From positions 1 to 64,000 of the forward strand of contig CAMYJI010000028.1 in the NCBI GenBank assembly GCA_947258545.1: a stretch of 64,000 bases of DNA, given 5' to 3'. Positions 8,447 to 16,835 of the stretch are shown here, in pieces; positions within the stretch are counted from its first letter, which is position 1, and every line of letters starts with the position of its first letter. The notes below the pieces were generated by a model, which worked only from the letters and a program-made list of their open reading frames with translations, ran no database searches and was not told where the DNA came from. The DNA comes from an uncultured Ectothiorhodospiraceae bacterium. GTDB taxonomy: Bacteria; Pseudomonadota; Gammaproteobacteria; UBA9214. The position numbers were made by a program, and so were the translations under genes.

Positions 8447-9580
8447 ATGGCGGATAACCAGCTGTATCAGTTCCTTCTCGAGTGGGCCGGGGACAATGCC
8501 TGGATTGTGCAGGTCTTCATTGTTGTCTTGCTGGTCCTGCTGTTCAACCTGGCCCTGCGCCTGGTGCTGAAACGTCTGCAGCGCAAACTCGAGGACACCG
8601 ATAATCCCTGGGACGATGCCGTCATCGGTGCCTTGCAACAGCCATTGAATCTGCTGGTCTGGATCGTGGGTATCGCATTCGCCGCCGATATCGTCGGGGC
8701 CGAGACCGATGCCTCGATCTTCAGTGCGGTCGGTCCGGTGCGCGACGTCGGTGTCATCACCACCATCACCTGGTTTCTGCTGCGCCTGACAACGCGCCTG
8801 CAAGGCAATATTCTCGAACGCAGCAGGGATAAGGAAACCCCGCTGGATCCGACCACGGTCGATGCCATCGGCAAACTGGTCAGGGCATCGATCCTGATCA
8901 CGGCCGGGCTTGTCATGCTGCAGACCCTGGGATTCAGCATCTCTGGTGTGCTTGCCTTCGGCGGCATCGGCGGTATTGCCATCGGTTTCGCAGCCAAGGA
9001 CCTGTTGGCGAATTTCTTCGGCGGGCTGATGATCTACCTCGACCGGCCTTTCGCGGTCGGAGACTGGATCAAATCACCTGACCGTGAGATCGAGGGCACG
9101 GTTGAAGACATCGGCTGGCGTCTGACGCGCATTCGGACCTTCGACAAGCGGCCCATCTATGTCCCCAACGGTGTCTTCTCGACGATCGCCGTGGTCAATC
9201 CCTCAAGAATGAGTCACCGGCGTATACATGAGACTATTGGCATCCGTTATGATGACATCGACAAGATGCAGGCTATTGTTGAAGACGTGAAGGCGATGCT
9301 CGAACAACATCCCGAGATCGATACCAGCCAGACATTGATGGTCAACTTCAATACCTTTTCGGCCTCATCGATAGACTTTTTCGTTTACACCTTCACCGGG
9401 ACCACGGTGTGGACCCGCTACCACGAAATCAAGCAGGACGTACTGCTCCGGATCAGTGAGATCATCAGCCGCCATGGGGCGGAAATCGCCTTCCCGACAT
9501 CAACGGTGCACCTGCCGCAGGCCGGTACGCCACTGCTGGCGGCGACTGCGCCAGCGGGGCAGGGCATGGAGCAGGCCTGA
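8447..9580 (+). CDS. Small-conductance mechanosensitive channel (MscS family)
   Basis: 377-residue inner-membrane channel that opens on membrane tension to release solutes on osmotic downshock. There are three to four N-terminal hydrophobic segments up to residue about 150. The pore-lining helix has the Gly/Ala pattern GGIGGIAIGFAAKDLLAN (about 172-189), and the cytoplasmic beta domain has RPFAVGDWI and GTVEDIGWRLTRIR. The C-terminal vestibule domain is complete. An AGGA-like ribosome binding site precedes the ATG. It is longer at the N-terminus than E. coli MscS, resembling YbdG or YnaI types. It sits in the nagZ-to-hpt run but is separated from nagZ by a palindromic repeat. Confidence 0.95.
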   Translation: MADNQLYQFLLEWAGDNAWIVQVFIVVLLVLLFNLALRLVLKRLQRKLEDTDNPWDDAVIGALQQPLNLLVWIVGIAFAADIVGAETDASIFSAVGPVRDVGVITTITWFLLRLTTRLQGNILERSRDKETPLDPTTVDAIGKLVRASILITAGLVMLQTLGFSISGVLAFGGIGGIAIGFAAKDLLANFFGGLMIYLDRPFAVGDWIKSPDREIEGTVEDIGWRLTRIRTFDKRPIYVPNGVFSTIAVVNPSRMSHRRIHETIGIRYDDIDKMQAIVEDVKAMLEQHPEIDTSQTLMVNFNTFSASSIDFFVYTFTGTTVWTRYHEIKQDVLLRISEIISRHGAEIAFPTSTVHLPQAGTPLLAATAPAGQGMEQA

Positions 9581-9604
9581 GCGGCCGCACGCCAGTTACC
9601 CGCC

Positions 9605-10168
9605 ATGCCGAAACAACCACTCGATCTGCACCGGCTTAGGCACAATGCCATCATGCTGTACGGCCCGGATGACGTCCACCGTGCGCTTGACCGGCTGGCA
9701 GTTGGTATCGAGGAGACACTCGGCGGGGCACTGCCGGTCATCCTGTGCGTATTGACCGGCGGCATCATCCCGTCCGGACACCTGCTCACGCGATTGTCGT
9801 TTCCCCTGGAGATCGATTACCTGCATGCATCGCGTTACCGCGGCAACACCACAGGCACGGAGGAGATCAGCTGGTTGTGCAAGGCGCAAATTTCCCTGCA
9901 GGGCCGTACGGTGCTGGTAATCGACGATATACTGGACGAAGGGCACACCCTGAGCGCGGTCATGGACTACTGCAGGCAGGAAGGTGCCGCACATACTTAC
10001 AGCTGCGTATTGATCGAGAAGCAACACGACCGACGCCAGCCCGGCGTCATGGCGGACTTTGTCGGTCTGCAGGTGGAGGACGAGTATGTCTTCGGATTCG
10101 GGATGGATTACAAGGGTTACATGCGCAATCTCAACGGTATCTATGCGCTCGGTCCGGGGCATGAATAG
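9605..10168 (+). CDS. hpt: Hypoxanthine-guanine phosphoribosyltransferase
   Basis: Cytoplasmic purine-salvage enzyme of 187 residues that transfers phosphoribosyl from PRPP to hypoxanthine or guanine. The PRPP-binding loop VLVIDDILDEGHTL (about 103-116) and the early flexible loop region (HASRYRGNTTGTEE) are clear. Length and the YVFGFGMDYKGYMRNL C-terminus fit the Hpt/HGPRT group. Only 60 bases separate it from the methylthioinosine phosphorylase gene, whose product releases hypoxanthine, so the two genes can form a salvage pair. A 24-base gap after mscS suggests co-transcription. Confidence 0.94.
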   Translation: MPKQPLDLHRLRHNAIMLYGPDDVHRALDRLAVGIEETLGGALPVILCVLTGGIIPSGHLLTRLSFPLEIDYLHASRYRGNTTGTEEISWLCKAQISLQGRTVLVIDDILDEGHTLSAVMDYCRQEGAAHTYSCVLIEKQHDRRQPGVMADFVGLQVEDEYVFGFGMDYKGYMRNLNGIYALGPGHE

Positions 10169-10228
10169 CACACATTGCATGCGAGCCCGCGCGAGTGTAA
10201 TTCCCATCAATTATGGACAGGGACAGGC

Positions 10229-10969
10229 ATGGTAGATCTGGCAATAATCGGCGGCACGGGGTTGACCTCGCTGAAAAACCTGGAGATCTCGCATCGCGAG
10301 GTCGTTCACACGCCCTATGGCGAACCCTCGGGTGCACTCACCTTCGGCAGTCTCTGCGGCCGTGAAGTCGTTTTCATCGCACGCCACGGCTATGGCCACA
10401 CCATCCCGCCGCACATGGTCAACTACCGGGCAAACCTGTGGGCACTGAAACACGCCGACGTGAGCCGTGTCATCGCCATATGCGCCGTGGGCGGTATCCG
10501 AAAGGACCTGTTGCCGGGCGCCTTGATCATCCCCGACCAGATCATTGACTACACCTGGTCCCGCAACCATACCTTTTTCGAGAAGGACCTCGCCCATGTG
10601 ACCCATATCGACTTCACCGAGCCGTACTGCGGCGAGATGCGCTCGGCCTTGATCGACGCTGCACAACGGGCGCAAATTTCTGTCGCCACCGAAGGCACCT
10701 ACGGGGCAACCCAGGGGCCACGGCTAGAGTCCGCGGCGGAGATAAACCGGTTGGAACGGGATGGCTGCGACATGGTCGGCATGACGGGCATGCCCGAGGC
10801 GGCCCTCGCGCAAGAGCTGGAATTCTGCTACGCCGTGTGTGCCGTGTGCGCCAACTGGGCCGCGGGCCGGGGTGGGGGCCCGATCGACATGGCGGACATC
10901 AAAGCAAACCTGTCACGCTCCATGGCACAGGTCCGGTTGCTGCTGGAAGAGGCGATCGCGCATTGCTGA
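10229..10969 (+). CDS. mtiP: S-methyl-5'-thioinosine phosphorylase
   Basis: 246-residue enzyme of the MTAP/PNP phosphorylase family. It cleaves 5'-methylthioinosine (and possibly methylthioadenosine) with phosphate to hypoxanthine and 5-methylthioribose-1-phosphate. It begins MVDLAIIGGTGL. The phosphate loop RHGYGHTIPPHMVNYRAN is near residue 50, and the purine and substrate region TQGPRLESAAEINRL with DMVGMTGMPEA is near 170-195. I chose the ATG at 10229 because the frame upstream to 10175 has no family similarity and the resulting length matches the characterised Pseudomonas enzyme. Specificity between MTI and MTA is inferred from gene context (nagZ, csiV and mfd, as in Pseudomonas) and from the neighbouring hpt. 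Confidence 0.9.
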   Translation: MVDLAIIGGTGLTSLKNLEISHREVVHTPYGEPSGALTFGSLCGREVVFIARHGYGHTIPPHMVNYRANLWALKHADVSRVIAICAVGGIRKDLLPGALIIPDQIIDYTWSRNHTFFEKDLAHVTHIDFTEPYCGEMRSALIDAAQRAQISVATEGTYGATQGPRLESAAEINRLERDGCDMVGMTGMPEAALAQELEFCYAVCAVCANWAAGRGGGPIDMADIKANLSRSMAQVRLLLEEAIAHC

Positions 10970-10986
10970 AGGCCCAGGGAACCTCA

Positions 10987-11348
10987 GGTCGTTAAATAAT
11001 CAGGGCATCCCTGGTTTAGAGAAATATATTTCCTTGCGTCCTTTGCGCCATTCGGCAATTGCTCCATGCATCGCCTAAAGCGCCTACTTTTGGTGCTCTA
11101 CCTCCTGCGGCCGCTACGGGCATCCTGCCCTCTCGCGATACTTGTACGTCCCTATACATCGTCCATGCAGACATGCGCTGATATTATTTTCGTGTCTTCC
11201 TCTGCGCCCTCTGCGTCGCTGCGGTTAACTGTTTTAATCGGCAGTTTGCCGGTTCTTTCCGATGCGCACGACGCACGCCATAATAGGTCGTTAAGTAATC
11301 AGGGTACCAGTAGATTAGAGAAATTTATTTCGTTGCGTCCTTTGCGTC
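10987..11348. repeat. Pair of imperfect direct repeats enclosing a repeat-rich spacer
   Basis: A 63-base block at 10987-11049 (beginning GGTCGTTAAATAATCAGGG) is repeated imperfectly at 11286-11348, exactly 299 bases further on. The inner part holds one copy of the 55-base dispersed repeat (11109-11164) and TGCGTC/CTCTGCG tracts related to those near serS. The whole 10970-11419 gap carries no believable gene. The open frame at 11066-11374 reads through the repeats. Confidence 0.75.
11109..11164 (+). repeat. Dispersed repeat family, copy A
   Basis: About 55 bases beginning GGCCGCTACGGGCATCCTG and ending near TATACATCGTCC. Similar copies are at 28968-29022 on the minus strand and at 31602-31655 on the plus strand. 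The shared frame is a GGCCGCT-CGGGCATCCTGCC block, a CTCGCG step, then ACTTGTAC and TACATCG. All copies are intergenic. Confidence 0.65.
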
Positions 11349-11412
11349 TTTGCGGTGAAATTATTATAGTTTAATGGTTTTCTCTGTACCCTTTGCACCT
11401 CTGCGGTTAATT
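11195..11412. repeat. TGCGTC/CTCTGCG-rich repeat tracts
   Basis: Runs such as CTCTGCGCCCTCTGCGTCGC (about 11200-11220), TTGCGTCCTTTGCGTCTTTG (about 11333-11352) and CCTTTGCACCTCTGCGGTTA (about 11391-11410) are variants of the unit that forms the inverted arms upstream of serS (55861-55890 and 56045-56074). They look like degraded copies of a dispersed element. Confidence 0.55.
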
Positions 11413-11419
11413 GTGTTAA

Positions 11420-12154
11420 TCAGGGCGATTTGTCCAGCCGGGCAACGGTCCCGCCTTGCTGCAGCCAGCCGGTTACGGGGTTATCGGTGTCCGGCGTTTC
11501 CACCGGAGATTCCGACGCTTGGTAGGGTGTGACCCGGGCGATCATCCCGAAGCGGGGGTGATCGAAGTAGTGAAGTTCTCCGCTGCGGATGCGGCGTTTT
11601 TCATTGAGCTCGAACAGCGGGATACGGTCATCCGACGCGAGGGGCGCCTGCCCCTGGTTTGCCACCAGGAAGAGATCAACGTCGAGGTGGAGAAAACGCT
11701 CGCGGATCAGCTTGACCCAGCCTTGCACGCTGCTGCGCTTGCCCTTCTCGATCTCGGTCTCGATCGGGTAGGCGATGGAATTCCGCTTGTCATAGGCCAC
11801 CTGGCGCCAGGCCCGGTGATACAGGATTTCGTAATCTCTGGAGTTCTCCAGTGCACGGGTAATGCCCTTCATCTGGTAGAGCCGGTAGGCCAGTTCAGTG
11901 AACTCATCCTGCGGAAAGGAGCGCCGGTGGGCATCCTTGTCCATGACCGGCGTATTCCAGCGTTCCCCGCCGTCATTCGGCACAAGGTTGCGGAACACGA
12001 TGATCTCGACATCGTAGATCGGTGGATTTACAGCCAGCGCCTGTTCTCCAGACAGGCTGAGCAGAACGAGAACAGTGGTCAGAATATGTGACCGTATAGA
12101 CTTCGGTTGACGGGTCTCGCCACAGCGTGTCTGCCGAGCGCTAGTTCGTTTCAT
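11420..12154 (-). CDS. csiV: CsiV family exported protein
   Basis: About 244-residue protein related to Pseudomonas PA3003-type and Shewanella CsiV proteins, which are linked to cell-wall or septum integrity. An N-terminal signal peptide (hydrophobic stretch LTTVLVLLSLSGEQALA) precedes the conserved YDVEIIVFRN block. The C-terminal LFELNEKRRIRSGELHYFD and HPRFGMIARVTPY block is the most typical part. I chose the ATG at 12154, which lies inside the end of mfd (14-base overlap) and has an AAGGAG ribosome binding site about nine bases upstream. A longer frame begins at 12187. The mfd-csiV order is conserved in gammaproteobacteria. Exact function is not settled. Confidence 0.85.
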   Translation of the reverse strand: MKRTSARQTRCGETRQPKSIRSHILTTVLVLLSLSGEQALAVNPPIYDVEIIVFRNLVPNDGGERWNTPVMDKDAHRRSFPQDEFTELAYRLYQMKGITRALENSRDYEILYHRAWRQVAYDKRNSIAYPIETEIEKGKRSSVQGWVKLIRERFLHLDVDLFLVANQGQAPLASDDRIPLFELNEKRRIRSGELHYFDHPRFGMIARVTPYQASESPVETPDTDNPVTGWLQQGGTVARLDKSP

Positions 12155-15100
12155 CGTCCTGGCTCCTTCGCCTTGTGAGTATATCAAGCAGGTCTGCTAC
12201 CACCTGGAAGCGTTGTTCATCCAATTCGAATTCCCCGCTGAACCTGAGCCGGTTGCCCCCCTCGAAGCGGTAACTGTCCGGCTGATCCTGAAGCAACTCT
12301 ACCAGCTTCTGTGTGTTGATGTCGGGGTCCTCATCGAACAGGATCCGGCCGTCCTGCCTGCCCACTTCGATCTTGCTGACACCCATGGGTGCGGCCAGCA
12401 GCTTCAGACCGGAAATTCTGAAAAGACTTTTAACCGGATCCGGCAGTAATCCAAACCGGTCAATCATCTCGACCTGCAGGTCACGCAATTCCGGTTTCGT
12501 GGCAGCGCTCGCGATGCGCTTGTACATGACCAGCCGGGTGTGGACGTCGGGAATATAATCATCCGGGATGAGGGCTGCCACCTGGAGGTCGATGTCGGAT
12601 CCCTGGTGCAGGGGCTTGTCGAGTTCCGGCTGACGTCCTTCCTTCAATGCCCTGACGGCGCGTTCGAGCAGGTCACTGTAAAGGGTAAAGCCGATCTCGT
12701 GGATCTGGCCACTCTGGTCTTCACCGAGCAATTCACCGGCACCACGGATCTCCAGGTCATGCGTTGCCAGTGTAAACCCGGCACCGAGGTCCTCCATGGA
12801 CTCGATGGCGGCCAGGCGCTTGGTGGCGTCGGCCGTAATCGCTTTGCGTGACGGTATCAGCAGGTAGGCATAGGCACGATGGTGAGAACGCCCGACACGT
12901 CCGCGCAACTGGTGCAACTGGGCAAGACCGAGCTTGTCGGCGCGGTTCATGATGATGGTATTGGCCGTGGGTATAACGGTCGCGCATCTGCCCGTGGGCG
13001 ATCTCGATATTGGCTTCAGGGACGATTCTGGCCAGGTCGCTGGCAATACGCTCGATCGACTCGATCTCGTTGTGCAGGAAATACACTTGACCACCGCGCT
13101 TGATCTCGCGCAGGCAGGCCTCGCGGATGGTGGCGTCATTCCATTCGGATATGAAGGTCTTGACCGCCAGCCGGTGTGCCGGCGGGGTGCTGATGATCGA
13201 CAGGTCGCGCAAGCCGGAGAGTGACATGTTGAGGGTGCGCGGAATCGGTGTGGCCGTGAGTGTAAGGATGTCAACCTCGGCACGCAGTTTCTTCAGCTTC
13301 TCCTTCTGGCGGACACCGAAGCGGTGTTCCTCGTCGATGATCAGCAGACCAAGCCGCTTGAACCTGACATTGCCCTGCAGCAGTTTGTGGGTGCCGATGG
13401 CGATATCGACAGAACCATCGGCAAGGCCTGCGAGCACGGCATCCTGCTGTGTGCCGCTCTTGAAGCGTGACAGGACCTCGATGCGTATCGGCCAGTCCGA
13501 AAAGCGGTCAATGAAGTTCTGGTAGTGCTGCTGGGCAAGCAGTGTTGTCGGAACCAGCAAGGCCACCTGTTTGCCGTCCTGTGCAGCGATAAACGCGGCC
13601 CGCATGGCCACCTCGGTCTTGCCGAAGCCGACGTCACCGCAGACCACCCGGTCCATTGGCATCTCCGTCTGCATGTCGGTAACCACGCTGGCGATAGTGC
13701 TCTCCTGGTCAGTGGTTTCCTCGAACGGAAACGATGCTGAAAAAGCCGCATATTCATCCTCTGGCGGCGCGTAGGCATGGCCCCTGCGCGCCGCACGCCG
13801 GGCGTGGATATCGAGTAGCTCTGCGGCGACATCGCGCACGCGCCTGGCCGCTTTCTGCCGCGCTCGTTGCCACTGTTCGCCACCCAGTTTGTGCAGCGGG
13901 GCATTTTCCGGTGCGGCACCGGTGTAGCGGCTGATCAGTTGCAGTGAGGCGACCGGTACATACAGCTTGTCGCCGCCGCTGTATTCCAGCGTTAGGTACT
14001 CGGCCGGGATGGCGTGGACCGTGAGTGTCTCCAGTCCGTGATAACGTCCAACGCCATGGTGCTCGTGCACTACCGGAGCGCCGATGTCCAGGTCGGTCAG
14101 GTTGCTGATTATGGCGGAGGGGTCACGTGCCGGTTTGCGTCGACGTGACTGCCGGGCATGATCACCGAACAGGCTGGTTTCCGTAATAACGGCAAGGGCC
14201 GGGGAATCCAGACGCATGCCCTGTTCCAGCGGTGCAACCGTCAGGCACAGTGGGCTGTCGGACTCGATAAAGCCCCTCCAGCCGTCAACCATCACTGGCC
14301 GGATGCCGAGGCCATGCAGCTGGTCGGACAGGGTCTCGCGGCGTCCGGTCGATTCGGCCGTCAACAGGACGCGTCCCGGGTAACTGTCCAGAAAGCCCTT
14401 GATTGCGGCCGCCGGTTGCTCGCTGCGCGCCCTGATCTTTACATCAACCAGTGGGTGGGTGTTGTAGCGGATTTGCACGCAGGAAGGTTCAGGTCCGCTG
14501 AATTTTCCGATGTGTATAACCGCATGCTGGGCGAGTCGTTGCTGCAATCCGACTTCATCCAGAAACACCATCCCAGGAGGCAGCACGGGTCGTTCACGGT
14601 CGTGACGGCGCGACTCGTAGCGCTCGGCGATCTGTGTCTGGAACGCACTGCAGGCGGCCTCGGCCCCGTCCAGCAGCATGACGCAGGTAGAGTCCGGCAG
14701 GTAGTCGAACAGGGTCTCTGTCTGCTCGAAGAATAGCGGCATGAAGTATTCAAGACCGCCGGGCGTTATGCCCTGGCTGATATCCCTGTAGACCGGGCAG
14801 GCCTGCGGGTCGCCCTCGAATTGTGCGCGAAAGCGTTGTCGAAAGCGCCGGATGGCCTCGCTGTCGAGAGGGAATTCGCGGGCCGGCAACATATTGATGG
14901 CATCCCGGTCCTCGATCGACCGCTGGCTCTCCGGGTCAAATGCCCTGATCGATTCGATTTCCTCATCGAGCAGGTCGATGCGAAACGGCACCGGACTGCC
15001 CATCGGGTAGAGGTCGAGAAGGGAACCGCGGATGGCGAATTCACCGTGTTCGATGACCTGCGAGACGCAACGATAGCCGGCGCTGTCCAGACGGGTGCGC

Positions 15101-15564
15101 ATGGCATCGAGGTTCAGACGTTCACCGACCTGCATCACCAGGCTGTTCTGATACAGGAAGGAGCCGGGTGCCAGGCGTTGCATCAGGGTGCTCATCGAAA
15201 TAATCAGCAGGCCGTTGCGTCCTTCTGCCAGCTGATACAGTGTGGCGAGACGCTCGGAGATGATGTCCTGATGCGGTGAAAAGTTATCGTAGGGCAGGGT
15301 TTCCCAGTCAGGGAAGGTGCTGATACTGACGCCACTCGGCCCCAGGAAGAACTCCAGTTGTTCGCGCAGCAAATCCGCGGCCGACATGTCCGGTACAATC
15401 ACCAGCAGGCGCCCCTGGTGCCGGTCGGCCGCACGTGCAATCGCCAGCGGCAGGCTGTCGCCGCTCAGACCGGTCCAGTCGAGGTCCTCTCCCGCTGCGG
15501 GCAACACCGGTTCGAAGGGACTGGACAGGGCATCTCTATCGAGTTGTTCTGCAGAACGGGGCAT
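12141..15564 (-). pseudogene. mfd: Transcription-repair coupling factor Mfd, broken by an internal deletion/frameshift
   Basis: Mfd displaces stalled RNA polymerase and recruits UvrA. The UvrB-homology region, the RNAP-interaction domain (HEHHGVGRYHGLETL) and the translocase are all present: Walker A GDVGFGKTE, DEEH box DEEHRFG, and TATPIPRTLNMSL. The frame runs correctly to HGQMRDR (Arg863) and then leaves register. The true sequence resumes one frame over at IPTANTIIMNRADK and continues to the TRCF C-terminal domain. Against E. coli Mfd the residues between these points (about 27 codons plus two bases, so about 83 bases) are missing, and they include most of motif V (normally TTIIETGID). 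The junction is at 12975/12976. Adding 83 bases gives about 1168 residues, normal for Mfd. As written the product would be truncated and inactive. An assembly collapse is an equally good explanation. Confidence 0.9.
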
Positions 15565-15753
15565 CTGGGCACCGAAAGCTACGGGATCATTAGACTAGGG
15601 GGGCGCTATTATCACACAGAAGGACCCTGAAACGGCAAGACAGAAAAGTTCGCCGGGATGTACCAAGGAGTACGAAAGTACACCGACATTCTGGCCTGGG
15701 TCCCCGCCCCATTTGAAGGAGGCGGGACAGGGTGGGGGAAGTGAAATTAAACT

Positions 15754-15785
15754 ACGCTCCTGCCTACCGGTATAGACAGGAGCGT
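15754..15785 (-). terminator. Hairpin downstream of the DUF2892 gene, possible terminator
   Basis: Perfect arms ACGCTCCTG (15754-15762) and CAGGAGCGT (15777-15785) lie 24 bases beyond the stop of the 15809-16012 gene. The following minus-strand sequence (AGTTTAATTT) is only moderately T-rich, so termination strength is uncertain. A further GC hairpin, GTCCCCGCC with GGCGGGAC, lies at about 15698-15728. Confidence 0.45.
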
Positions 15786-15808
15786 CAGTAACTGTATGTA
15801 GCAAGCAC

Positions 15809-16012
15809 TCAGATCTTGTGACCCACCTGCTGTTCCTTGAAGCCCAGTTTACGGAACAGCAGGTAACCCGGGCAGATCCCGGTGACACCGGCGAACACCA
15901 GCGCGGCGACCGGCAGGTAAAGCACCCAGTGAACGACGTTAAATCCGGTCAACCAGATGCCGAGCATAATGATCGCGGCCATGGTAAAAAATAACATTCG
16001 AATTGCTGACAT
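15809..16012 (-). CDS. DUF2892 family small membrane protein
   Basis: 67-residue inner-membrane protein with two hydrophobic helices (about 5-20 and 25-45) and the family hallmark GVTGICPGYLLFRKLGF. This domain also occurs as the membrane tail of rhodanese-type proteins such as YgaP. The ATG at 16012 has a strong AGGAGG site eight bases upstream; the frame extends to 16045 without support. It is transcribed away from the TetR regulator gene, and the two share a 151-base control region holding a palindrome. Function is unknown. Divergent placement suggests that the TetR protein may control it too. Confidence 0.85.
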   Translation of the reverse strand: MSAIRMLFFTMAAIIMLGIWLTGFNVVHWVLYLPVAALVFAGVTGICPGYLLFRKLGFKEQQVGHKI

Positions 16013-16074
16013 GGTATAGCCTCCTCGCTGTGTGCGGCCTGACATTGCTGTGGGTATTGCTGTCGCGTAGAATA

Positions 16075-16091
16075 CAGACCAGTTAGTCTGT
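16075..16091. promoter_or_regulatory. Candidate TetR operator palindrome
   Basis: Inverted repeat ACAGAC-5-GTCTGT lies between the divergent DUF2892 and TetR genes, with a further partial half-site (GTTAGTCAA) just after it. Its size and position fit a TetR-family operator controlling one or both promoters. Position may be off by one or two bases. No promoter hexamers were fixed with confidence. Confidence 0.5.
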
Positions 16092-16163
16092 TAGTCAATA
16101 AGCATCTGAACAAGAAGCCGTAAATGTCCAGCCCGGATCCCGGGAGAACAACGGAGATATGCC

Positions 16164-16790
16164 GTGCCACAGCCCCGGAGAAGCCCTGGCCGCAGCGACC
16201 GCAATCCCGATGCGACCCGGTTGCGGATCATCGAGGCCGCCTTCCGGGAAATCCACTGCAACGGTTATCAGGGAATGCGCCTGGATCATGTGCTGCACGC
16301 CGCCGGTACAACCAAGGGAGGGCTTTATCATCACTTCGAGAGTAAGAAGGAACTGGCGTGCGCCGTGATCGATACGATCATCGCCGACTCTATCGATGAA
16401 CACTGGGTAAAACCGCTGAAATCGGCAGGGCAGCCGTTGCAGGCCCTCATCGGGATCATCGAGTCCCACGCTAGAAATGTGACACAGGATATTCTTACCT
16501 ACGGTTGCCCACTCAATAATCTGGCCCAGGAAATGTCGCCCCTGGATGAAGCTTTCCGGCAGCGACTGAACGCAATCTACCAGCGCTGGCAGGACGGCAT
16601 TGCCGCCGCACTCGAGCGTGGTAAAGTGCGCCATCAGGTCCGCCACTCGGTCAATTCCGGAGAAGCCGCCCTGTTCATTCTCGCATCACTGGAAGGCTGT
16701 ATCGGCATGGCGAAGAGTGCACAGGAGGCCGGAGTGCTGACTTCATGTACGGCTGGACTACTGGGATACCTGCGTTCACTGGCGCAATAG
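16164..16790 (+). CDS. TetR/AcrR family transcriptional regulator
   Basis: 208-residue repressor-type protein. The N-terminal DNA-binding domain (residues about 15-60) shows TRLRIIEAAFREIHCNGYQG, the recognition helix region TTKGGLYHHFESKKEL (about 49-64) and the usual linker. The C-terminal ligand domain carries YGCPLNNLAQEMSPLDEAFR (about 112-131), found in a common subgroup of environmental TetR proteins. Start is GTG at 16164, with GGAG eight bases before it; an ATG at 16159 is out of frame. It lies 45 bases upstream of the MMPL transporter gene, so it most likely represses this operon and perhaps its own gene through the palindrome upstream. Ligand unknown. Confidence 0.93.
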   Translation: MPQPRRSPGRSDRNPDATRLRIIEAAFREIHCNGYQGMRLDHVLHAAGTTKGGLYHHFESKKELACAVIDTIIADSIDEHWVKPLKSAGQPLQALIGIIESHARNVTQDILTYGCPLNNLAQEMSPLDEAFRQRLNAIYQRWQDGIAAALERGKVRHQVRHSVNSGEAALFILASLEGCIGMAKSAQEAGVLTSCTAGLLGYLRSLAQ

Positions 16791-16835
16791 CCACCGCCGG
16801 GTTCCGGGAACAACAAGGACAAGAAAGGAAACACG

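Noticed and set aside
11066-11374. 102-codon frame between mtiP and csiV
   Set aside because: It reads across three kinds of intergenic repeat, including TGCGTC/CTCTGCG tracts, and has no ribosome binding site.
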